The notes beneath the pieces were generated by a model. That model did not search any database, was not told the origin of the DNA, and saw only the letters and a program-made list of their open reading frames with translations. From assembly GCA_021825285.1 (NCBI GenBank), contig JAKAHW010000029.1, positions 1 to 9,673 on the forward strand: a stretch of 9,673 nt of DNA, read 5' to 3'. The position numbers were made by a program, and so were the translations under genes. Source of the stretch: a bacterium (lineage in GTDB: Bacteria; Patescibacteria; Microgenomatia; Levybacterales; GWA1-39-11). This document shows, in pieces, positions 1-5,546 of this stretch; the first letter of the stretch is position 1, and each line of letters opens with the position of its first letter.

Positions 1-1
1 T

Positions 2-790
2 AATAAGATTAAAAAGAATTTCGAAGGAAAAACGAAAATATTAACAATTTCAGTTCCATATCGCGAAGGAGAAATTGAAAAAGTTTCATATAATATCGAG
101 GAAGATAAATTAAAAGTTAACCTTTTTGCAGAAGAAAACGGAATTTCCTTTAGCGAAAATGAAATCGAGTATCTAAGAAAAGGAAGCTCTCCATCTCTTA
201 TTTTTACGATAGGTGTTCAAAACAACGAAGAGCTTAAAGGCTTTGCTGATTCAGGTGTAAAAACAGTAGTAATTGATACAAATCCTCTTTCTTCAGTTGA
301 GGGAGAAGTGAGCTTGGTAGATCCGTCATTTTCTTCTGTTTCTGAAATTGTTTGTCAAGTAATTATGGATCTTGGTTTAAGGTCTGACATTGATGTTTCA
401 CAAAATCTTTTAGATGGGATAACTTATGCGACACGCAATTTTTCCCTCCCAACAACCAGCGCTTATGCTTTTGAGGCAGCCGGATTTTTAATGCAAAATG
501 GAGCAAGAAGGAAAAGCAGGGAAGAAAGAAAACCCTCTTTTTCTCAAAATGACTCCGTCCGTGAAGAACAAATATTAGACAAGCTTAGACAGGAGCAAAG
601 AAAATCACCCCCCCCATCTTTTAGTTTGAACAATGAAAGATTGAAGGATTTTGATGCTTCAAGCCTTGTGAGTGCTAATGAAGATGCTCCTTCAATTGAA
701 GAAGTTGAGAGAGAAGTGAGCTCAGATGTTCCAAGCGATTGGTTCATGCCAAAGGTCTTCAAAGGCTCCAAAAAAGGAAACCAAGAGTAA
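2..790 (+). CDS. NrnA-like DHH-family protein, degenerate active site (5' partial)
   Basis: The reading frame is open from base 2 to a TAA stop at 788-790 (262 codons); the 5' end lies outside the window. The visible part aligns by eye with the second half of the DHH domain of NrnA (nanoRNase/pAp phosphatase), including a VDPSFSSVSE stretch that matches the family's VDTSASSVSE. The catalytic positions are changed: the DTAN/DTAD motif reads GVQN (212-223), the DHH motif reads DTN (275-283), and the GDTGRF segment reads YATRNF (425-442). A DHHA1 domain is absent; it is replaced by about 95 charged, low-complexity residues that include a proline run encoded by C8 (608-615) and end in a compact WFMPKVFKG motif. 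I infer a non-catalytic or repurposed paralogue, perhaps RNA-binding, given rpsO and pnp just downstream. The family call is fairly safe; loss of activity is inferred, and the missing N-terminus holds further ligands. Confidence 0.7.
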   Translation, partial: NKIKKNFEGKTKILTISVPYREGEIEKVSYNIEEDKLKVNLFAEENGISFSENEIEYLRKGSSPSLIFTIGVQNNEELKGFADSGVKTVVIDTNPLSSVEGEVSLVDPSFSSVSEIVCQVIMDLGLRSDIDVSQNLLDGITYATRNFSLPTTSAYAFEAAGFLMQNGARRKSREERKPSFSQNDSVREEQILDKLRQEQRKSPPPSFSLNNERLKDFDASSLVSANEDAPSIEEVEREVSSDVPSDWFMPKVFKGSKKGNQE

Positions 791-816
791 TCAACAGAGT
801 CGGCTCTCTTTAAATA

Positions 817-845
817 TTGTAATTTCAGGTTCATTTTGATAAAAT
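817..845 (+). promoter_or_regulatory. Putative rpsO promoter
   Basis: TTGTAA (817-822, 4 of 6 to the -35 consensus) is followed after 17 bp by TAAAAT (840-845, 5 of 6 to the -10 consensus). Only 9 nt separate the -10 box from the rpsO ATG, so transcription would begin at or within a few bases of the start codon. Found by eye, without a transcript map. Confidence 0.5.
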
Positions 846-854
846 ACAATTCTT

Positions 855-1121
855 ATGCCTTTAACAAGCGACGAAAAGAAAAAAATAATCGGTGAACACG
901 CAACCGTGCAAGGGGATACGGGAAGCCCTGAAGTTCAGATTGCTTTGCTTACTCATAAGATTCAAAAATTAACAGACCATCTTAAGATTCATCAAAAAGA
1001 TTCACATTCAAGACGTGGACTTTTAAACATGATTTCTAAAAGACGAAGACTTTTTAACTTTTTATTTAAAATGGATAAAACACGAGGAGAAACTGTCGGA
1101 AAGAAAGTGGGACTTGCCTAA
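855..1121 (+). CDS. rpsO: 30S ribosomal protein S15
   Basis: This 88-residue protein is a full-length S15 (the family is usually about 89 residues). It binds the central domain of 16S rRNA early in 30S subunit assembly. Family-specific stretches are visible: GDTGSPEVQIALLT near residues 21-34, the HxxDxHSRRGL block near residues 46-56 (HQKDSHSRRGL) and a basic KRRRLFNFL segment near residues 62-70. The ATG at 855 gives the standard MPLT N-terminus. No Shine-Dalgarno sequence precedes it; a -10 box lies 9 nt upstream. pnp begins 71 nt downstream on the same strand, the classical rpsO-pnp order known from many bacteria. The lack of a leader leaves no room for the upstream S15 autoregulatory structures known in other bacteria. 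Confidence 0.97.
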   Translation: MPLTSDEKKKIIGEHATVQGDTGSPEVQIALLTHKIQKLTDHLKIHQKDSHSRRGLLNMISKRRRLFNFLFKMDKTRGETVGKKVGLA

Positions 1122-1149
1122 AAACTTCAACTTTCAAAACTAAGGCCTC

Positions 1150-1179
1150 TTGTGAACTTAAAAAACTATATAATATAAA
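1150..1179 (+). promoter_or_regulatory. Putative pnp promoter
   Basis: TTGTGA (1150-1155) is separated by 18 bp from TATAAA (1174-1179). A perfect TATAAT overlaps at 1169-1174, but its spacing to this -35 is only 13 bp. The predicted start of transcription would leave a 5' leader of about 6-12 nt before ATG 1193. No Shine-Dalgarno sequence is visible. pnp may also be read through from rpsO. Confidence 0.45.
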
Positions 1180-1192
1180 GAACGAAAAAATA

Positions 1193-3565
1193 ATGATTAA
1201 ACAATCCTCAAAGGTAATTGAAATTAATGGTGACAAAATAACCCTGGAAACTGGAGTTCTCGCTGGACAAGCAACATCTGCTGTAATGGGGAGAATGGGG
1301 GACACAATGGTCATTACAACCGTTGTTATGGGAAGAAACGACACTCTTCTTGATTATTTTCCTTTAAGCGTTGAATACGTTGAACGACTTTATGCAGGCG
1401 GAAGAATAAAAGGAAGCCGTTGGGTAAAGCGTGAAGGAAGGCCATCTGATGAAGCAGTTCTTACCGCACGACTTATCGATCGCTCAATAAGACCCCTTTT
1501 TCCAAAAGAATTAAAAAAAGATGTTCAGGTAATAATCACTGTTTTATCGGTTGATGGTGAAAATGCTCCTGATATTTTGGCTGCTATTACAACCTCTGCG
1601 GCACTTGCTATCTCAAAAATTCCATGGAACGGTCCAATTTCGACAGCCCGTGTAGGACTGTTGAAACAAAACGGAGAAGAAGAGCTTGTAGTTAGCCCAA
1701 ATTCAAGTGAAGATGATTTTCTTGAACTCGACTTGATTGTGTCGTCCAGAAACAATAAGGCAATAATGATAGAAGCAGGAGCAAAACAGGTTCCTGAAGA
1801 AAAAGTCGCCGAGGGGATAAAGCTTGCAAAAGAATGGAATGAAAAAGTAATTGCAGGAATCGAAGAGTGGGTAAAAGAGGTTGGAGAAAAGAAAGAAGAA
1901 GTTAAAAAGAATGAAAAGCTGGAAGAAGTAAAACTTTTAGTTGAAAAATCTTACAAAGACCAACTAGAAAAAATTATAGAATCCGGAGTAGAAAAAGAGA
2001 TAGGGCATTTAGACGAAATAGTTGACCAAATTTATGAATTAGAGCAAAAAAAAGAAGATAACCAGATTGATAAAAAACTTATTTTTAATGCAGCGGATTA
2101 TGTCTTTAAGAAAATAATACGCCAAAGAATTTTAAAAGATCAAAAAAGACCGGATGGAAGAAAAATTGATGAAATCAGACCCGTAACGTCACAGGTTGGA
2201 GTTTTACCAAGAACTCATGGTTCTGCAATTTTCACAAGAGGCCAAACTCAATCATTAACAGTTGCGACACTTGGACCTGTTTCGATGGAGCAGTTAATTG
2301 AAGGACCGGAGGGCGAGGAGACTAAAAGATATATGCATCACTACTCTTTCCCGCCATATTCGGTTGGGGAAACAGGAAGAATTGGATCACCTAACAGACG
2401 AGAAATTGGACATGGAGCTCTGGCAGAAAGAGCTCTTGAAGCTGTCATTCCTCCTGCTTCACAATTTCCATATGCAATTCGCGTAGTCTCAGAAATTATG
2501 TCGTCAAATGGTTCTACGTCTCAAGCTGCTGTATGTGGGTCAACGCTTTCACTTATGGATGCCGGAGTTCCACTTCTAAAGCCTGTTGCAGGAATTGCAA
2601 TAGGTCTTATGACAGACCTTGAAAAAGAAGATAAATACGTAGTTTTGACAGATATAATCGGACTCGAAGATTTTTCAGGGGATATGGATTTCAAAGTAGC
2701 AGGCACAGAGAACGGAATTACCGCGATTCAGTTAGATGTTAAAATTCCAGGACTAACAGATGCGATAGTTGATGAAACTTTGACACGCGCAAAAAATGCA
2801 AGACTTGAAGTTTTGGAAAAAATGCTAACCGTTCTTCCCGAATCAAGAAAAGACGTTTCAAAATATGCTCCAAAAATCAAAACTGTCCAAATTAATCCGG
2901 AGAAAATCGGAGAAGTCATTGGATCAGGTGGAAAAACAATTAGAAATATTAGCGCTACAACCGGAGCAACAGTTGATGTTGCAGAAGATGGAACTGTCTC
3001 TATTGCATCTATTGATGAAGAAGCAGTTGAAAAAGCAGCAAATTGGGTAGATTTGATTACTCGCGAGCTTCAAAAAGGAGAAGTTTTTGACGGAACTGTA
3101 AAAAGAATTGTCACTTTTGGAGCTTTTGTAGAAATAGTCCCCGGAAAAGAAGGATTAGTTCATGTTTCTGAAATGGCTCCAGGATTTGTAAAAGATCCAA
3201 GCGACATAGTCAAGCTTGGGCAGCCCGTAAAAGTCCGTGTACGTGAGGTTGATGATCAGGGAAGAATAAATCTTTCAATGCTTTTTGGTGCCGACGCAGA
3301 AGAGAAAGAAAAACAACAACAAAGCGAAGGCGGACAAGATAGAGGTCCAAGAACAGAATCTTTCGGCGGACCAAGAGAAGAAAGATCTTCTAGGCGCGAA
3401 TTCGGCGGACCGAGAGGAAGATCCCAAGGCGGAAGAGGATTCGAAGGCTCTCAGGGCAGAAGTTTTGGCGGAGGCGGAAGAGGATTTGGTGGACCAAGAC
3501 GTGATAATAGAAGTGGTGGAAGCGCTCCTTTTGATAATCAAAGACCCCGCGGCCCACGAAGATAA
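1193..3565 (+). CDS. pnp: Polyribonucleotide nucleotidyltransferase (PNPase)
   Basis: PNPase degrades RNA 3' to 5' using phosphate, releasing nucleoside diphosphates, and works as a trimer with a central RNA channel. Domain order is complete: first RNase PH domain (about 1-215), Lys/Glu-rich helical linker (about 225-310), catalytic RNase PH domain beginning at the KRPDGRK segment (about 315-555), KH domain with GSGGKTIR (577-584) and S1 domain (about 629-696). The phosphate-site segment SSNGSTSQ (437-444) and the acidic pair D493 and D499 in the EDFSGDMDF block match the E. coli active site (D486, D492). The protein is 790 residues, against about 700-710 in E. coli and B. subtilis; the excess is mostly an RG-rich tail. 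The RNA-gripping FFRR loop of E. coli is replaced by SRWVKR before EGRPS. It follows rpsO by 71 nt and ends 8 nt before a convergent gene. Confidence 0.97.
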   Translation: MIKQSSKVIEINGDKITLETGVLAGQATSAVMGRMGDTMVITTVVMGRNDTLLDYFPLSVEYVERLYAGGRIKGSRWVKREGRPSDEAVLTARLIDRSIRPLFPKELKKDVQVIITVLSVDGENAPDILAAITTSAALAISKIPWNGPISTARVGLLKQNGEEELVVSPNSSEDDFLELDLIVSSRNNKAIMIEAGAKQVPEEKVAEGIKLAKEWNEKVIAGIEEWVKEVGEKKEEVKKNEKLEEVKLLVEKSYKDQLEKIIESGVEKEIGHLDEIVDQIYELEQKKEDNQIDKKLIFNAADYVFKKIIRQRILKDQKRPDGRKIDEIRPVTSQVGVLPRTHGSAIFTRGQTQSLTVATLGPVSMEQLIEGPEGEETKRYMHHYSFPPYSVGETGRIGSPNRREIGHGALAERALEAVIPPASQFPYAIRVVSEIMSSNGSTSQAAVCGSTLSLMDAGVPLLKPVAGIAIGLMTDLEKEDKYVVLTDIIGLEDFSGDMDFKVAGTENGITAIQLDVKIPGLTDAIVDETLTRAKNARLEVLEKMLTVLPESRKDVSKYAPKIKTVQINPEKIGEVIGSGGKTIRNISATTGATVDVAEDGTVSIASIDEEAVEKAANWVDLITRELQKGEVFDGTVKRIVTFGAFVEIVPGKEGLVHVSEMAPGFVKDPSDIVKLGQPVKVRVREVDDQGRINLSMLFGADAEEKEKQQQSEGGQDRGPRTESFGGPREERSSRREFGGPRGRSQGGRGFEGSQGRSFGGGGRGFGGPRRDNRSGGSAPFDNQRPRGPRR
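3290..3562 (+). other. RG/RGG-rich disordered tail of PNPase
   Basis: The last 90 or so residues after the S1 domain are low complexity. A short acidic/glutamine stretch is followed by repeated FGGPR, RGFGG and GGRGFEG-type units rich in Gly, Arg, Ser and Phe. The DNA shows imperfect repeats of GGCGGACCxAGAG (for example near 3364 and 3403) and is visibly richer in G than its surroundings. Tails of this composition commonly bind RNA non-specifically or support condensates; that role is inferred here. Confidence 0.8.
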
Positions 3566-3573
3566 GTTGAGCT

Positions 3574-4230
3574 TTAATTTTTATATTTATACCTAAAAAG
3601 CATAGGGTATAAATTCCCCCAATAAGCACCGAATAGTAATCCGAATGTAAGTTCGTAAAACGGTACGTTGATAATAAAAATCTTCGGTAGATTCTGAAAA
3701 GTAAACCACCTTACTGTTTGAGGAAAAATATTTGCCCATATAAAAAGCGATAAAAAATAAATAACCAAAAAGCCAAGACCCGACAAAATAAGGTTTTTCC
3801 CTAAATCTTTTCTGACAAGAAAAATTGATAATATACCGACAAAAAGTCCCGTATGCATCCCTAATGAAACATTTACTGGGAGAAACGTATTTATAATAAA
3901 AACTACAATAAGAGGAATTAGCAGCAAAAGAAATCTTAATTTATTTCTGTCCTTTTCTTTAATTTTCTCCATTCTCTCTCTTGCTAAAAGTGCTCCTATT
4001 CCGGCAGAGATTCCACCGGCTTCAAAGCTGAACAGAAAGCCTTCAATGCCCACAGGGATATTAAATAGGGTGATGGGTTTCCAGTATGTGGGAACATATA
4101 TAAGATCAAAAAAAGCAATGGGAAGAGCAATAAAGCTCATTAAAAGCATCTGTTTTCTCAAGTCTTTCCTAATTTTAAAAATAACAATCCAAGGAATAAG
4201 TCCTATTATGTTTGCCGACAAATATTCCAT
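3574..4230 (-). CDS. Multi-pass membrane protein, lycopene cyclase domain-like
   Basis: This 218-residue protein is very hydrophobic, with about six or seven membrane segments (roughly residues 5-20, 28-46, 57-82, 98-117, 121-138, 146-168 and 183-211) separated by short basic loops. Two internal copies of a motif are visible: N57-I-P followed by E63 and FLFSF, and N188-V-P followed by E193 and FGLLFGAYWG. A paired N-[IV]-P-x(2,3)-E membrane motif is characteristic of the two-repeat CarR/CrtYc-type lycopene cyclases, whose NIPLEE-like segments it resembles. No other carotenoid gene is present, so the substrate is unknown and actual cyclase activity is not claimed. It converges on pnp (8 nt between stops) and diverges from the Lon-like gene across 44 bp. 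The ATG at 4230 is preceded on its strand by a TACACT box 7 nt away and no Shine-Dalgarno sequence. Confidence 0.6.
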   Translation of the reverse strand: MEYLSANIIGLIPWIVIFKIRKDLRKQMLLMSFIALPIAFFDLIYVPTYWKPITLFNIPVGIEGFLFSFEAGGISAGIGALLARERMEKIKEKDRNKLRFLLLLIPLIVVFIINTFLPVNVSLGMHTGLFVGILSIFLVRKDLGKNLILSGLGFLVIYFLSLFIWANIFPQTVRWFTFQNLPKIFIINVPFYELTFGLLFGAYWGNLYPMLFRYKYKN

Positions 4231-4237
4231 CGCTTCC

Positions 4238-4243
4238 AGTGTA
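4238..4243 (-). promoter_or_regulatory. Putative -10 box of the membrane-protein gene
   Basis: On the minus strand TACACT (4 of 6 to consensus) is followed by 7 nt and then the ATG at 4230. No convincing -35 box is visible. The spacing matches the other leaderless-type starts in this window, which is the main support. Confidence 0.35.
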
Positions 4244-4259
4244 GCAAAAAATGAAATAA

Positions 4260-4268
4260 TGGTATACT
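4260..4268 (+). promoter_or_regulatory. Putative extended -10 promoter of the Lon-like gene
   Basis: TGGTATACT is an extended -10 element (TGn plus TATACT, 5 of 6 to consensus). Only 6 nt separate it from ATG 4275, predicting transcription from the start codon itself. No good -35 is visible, as is usual for extended -10 promoters. Its GTATAC core is palindromic and it lies about 20 bp from the divergent -10 box, so the two promoters would compete for the same 44 bp. Confidence 0.5.
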
Positions 4269-4274
4269 AATTGC

Positions 4275-5465
4275 ATGGATGATACTGCCCAAATGTCTCC
4301 AAGTGATGTTTCGGAAAATCAAAAACCGGAAGAAGCAAAACTTGAAACTACAGGTCCGGTTCAAAGTTTAAGCCCTGAAAAAGAAGATTCTTCGGGTGCA
4401 AAACCAACAACTTCTCAGATTCAAAAACTTGATGAAAAAATCAAAAGTGCAACTTTGCCACAAGAGTTAAAAGATAAAGTTGTTGCTATGGTGGATAGGC
4501 TGAGGCTTATAGGTAATGATTCCTCTTTTTTTATAGAGCTGGATTCTACTTCAAGATATATTGATTGGGTTACAAATATTCCTTGGGAAAAGAGCACAAA
4601 AGATATTTTGGATTTAAAACATGCGGTAGAGGTTTTGAATAAAAACCATTACGGATTAAATGATGTTAAGGAAAAGATTTTGGAATATTTATCAGTAATG
4701 ATTTTAAAAGAAACAAGAGGCATAACAGGAAGTGAATCTTTTGCCCGTGCACCGATCATTTCACTGGTAGGACTTGCCGGAGTAGGTAAAACAACTGTGG
4801 CTTATTCAATAGCCGAGACATTGGGACGAAAAATAGAAAGGATCCCTTTTGGAGGTATGGGTTCGGCATCTCAGCTTAGAGGAAAATCCCGTCTTTTTCC
4901 AGATGCGGAACCGGGAATGGTTATAAAAGCCCTAAAAAGATCAGGAGTCAATAATCCGGTGCTTTTATTTGACGAAATTGATAGGGTTTCAGAAGATCAA
5001 CGCGCAGATATTATGGGGGTTTTGGTAGAGCTTCTGGATCCGGAGCAAAACAAGGCATTTACAGATCACTTTATTGATTATCCAATTGATTTATCAAATG
5101 TATTATTTATTACAACGTCAAATAACACCAAAGATATTTCAACTGCCGTAATTGACCGTTTGGAAATAGTTCAAATGCCTTCATACAATGATGAGGAAAA
5201 AACTTTTATAGGAAAGAATTTTGTGTTACCAATGGCACTTAAAGAAAGCGGAATGACAGAAAAAGATTTTAGTATTCAGGATGCTGTTTGGGAAGAATTT
5301 ATAATTCGCCCGATTGGGTATGATCCGGGAATCAGAGGTTTGCAGCGGATCATACAAGGAATTGTCAGAAAAGTAGTTTTCAATATGCTTCAAGGCAAAA
5401 TTCCCCAAGGGCAACAATTTTTACTAACAACTCAAAATGTCAAAGAATATATTCCTGCCTGGTAA
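4275..5465 (+). CDS. Lon-family AAA+ ATPase without the peptidase domain
   Basis: The 396-residue protein matches only the ATPase module of Lon. Residues 1-50 are acidic and apparently disordered. Residues 55-130 resemble the Lon helical neck, including DWVTNIPWEKSTKD (about 97-110) and HYGLNDVKEKILE (125-137). The AAA+ core has Walker A GLAGVGKT (166-173), Walker B LLFDEID (231-236, D233/E234), the LLDPEQN block, sensor-1 N283, arginine finger R295 and a sensor-2 GIR (R354), so it should bind and hydrolyse ATP. Both the N-terminal Lon substrate domain and the C-terminal Ser/Lys peptidase (S16) are absent: the frame ends with TAA at 5463-5465, and 27 nt later comes the rnj start region. A separate peptidase subunit is not in the window. 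It is probably an unfoldase or remodelling ATPase; the target is unknown. No Shine-Dalgarno sequence; likely leaderless. Confidence 0.85.
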   Translation: MDDTAQMSPSDVSENQKPEEAKLETTGPVQSLSPEKEDSSGAKPTTSQIQKLDEKIKSATLPQELKDKVVAMVDRLRLIGNDSSFFIELDSTSRYIDWVTNIPWEKSTKDILDLKHAVEVLNKNHYGLNDVKEKILEYLSVMILKETRGITGSESFARAPIISLVGLAGVGKTTVAYSIAETLGRKIERIPFGGMGSASQLRGKSRLFPDAEPGMVIKALKRSGVNNPVLLFDEIDRVSEDQRADIMGVLVELLDPEQNKAFTDHFIDYPIDLSNVLFITTSNNTKDISTAVIDRLEIVQMPSYNDEEKTFIGKNFVLPMALKESGMTEKDFSIQDAVWEEFIIRPIGYDPGIRGLQRIIQGIVRKVVFNMLQGKIPQGQQFLLTTQNVKEYIPAW

Positions 5466-5480
5466 AAGTCTTTATTAGTT

Positions 5481-5486
5481 TATAAT
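5481..5486 (+). promoter_or_regulatory. Putative rnj promoter (-10 box)
   Basis: A perfect TATAAT lies in the short gap after the Lon-like gene. It ends 6 nt before ATG 5493, the same spacing seen at other genes here, which argues that translation of RNase J is meant to begin at 5493 and not at 5547. I see no clear -35 box. Confidence 0.5.
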
Positions 5487-5492
5487 TAGATT

Positions 5493-5546
5493 ATGGATGG
5501 TGTTTGATTTATATCAATCGGAGGCGTTGGGGATGTTACCAAGAAC
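5493..5546 (+). other. RNase J N-terminal extension interrupted by an in-frame TGA
   Basis: This stretch is in the same frame as the RNase J gene and reads M-D-G-V-stop-F-I-S-I-G-G-V-G-D-V-T-K-N before Met 5547. The part after the stop (5508-5546) is the conserved first beta-strand and GGxGDxxKN motif found at the N-terminus of RNase J proteins, so it is evolutionarily part of the gene. The TGA occupies 5505-5507. No ATG, GTG or TTG lies between it and 5547; the only near-cognate options are ATA 5511 and ATC 5517. A GGAGG at 5520-5524 is 22 nt from ATG 5547, too far for a normal ribosome binding site, and is explained by the two glycine codons. Confidence 0.75.

Noticed and set aside
796..812. 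Hairpin AGAG-TCGG-CTCT followed by CTTTAAA, a possible terminator after the DHH-like gene
   Set aside because: The stem has only four pairs and there is no real U-tract; too weak to call.
1103..1135. Inverted repeat GAAAGT/ACTTTC spanning the end of rpsO, reminiscent of the RNase III-cut hairpin before pnp in E. coli
   Set aside because: Six A/T-rich pairs around a 21-nt loop are expected by chance in this base composition.
3566..3573. Bidirectional terminator between the convergent pnp and membrane-protein genes
   Set aside because: Only 8 nt separate the stops, and no stem-loop is visible there or in the flanking coding ends.
5505..5507. General reassignment of TGA to an amino acid, as in Gracilibacteria or Absconditabacteria
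   Set aside because: pnp, ftsK, the Lon-like gene and the rest of rnj contain many Gly and Trp codons in ordinary GGN/TGG form and no internal TGA. One TGA is not enough, although all seven visible stops being TAA keeps the question open.
5520..5524. GGAGG as a Shine-Dalgarno sequence for RNase J
   Set aside because: It is 22 nt from ATG 5547 and encodes the conserved Gly-Gly; the properly spaced ATG 5533 is out of frame.
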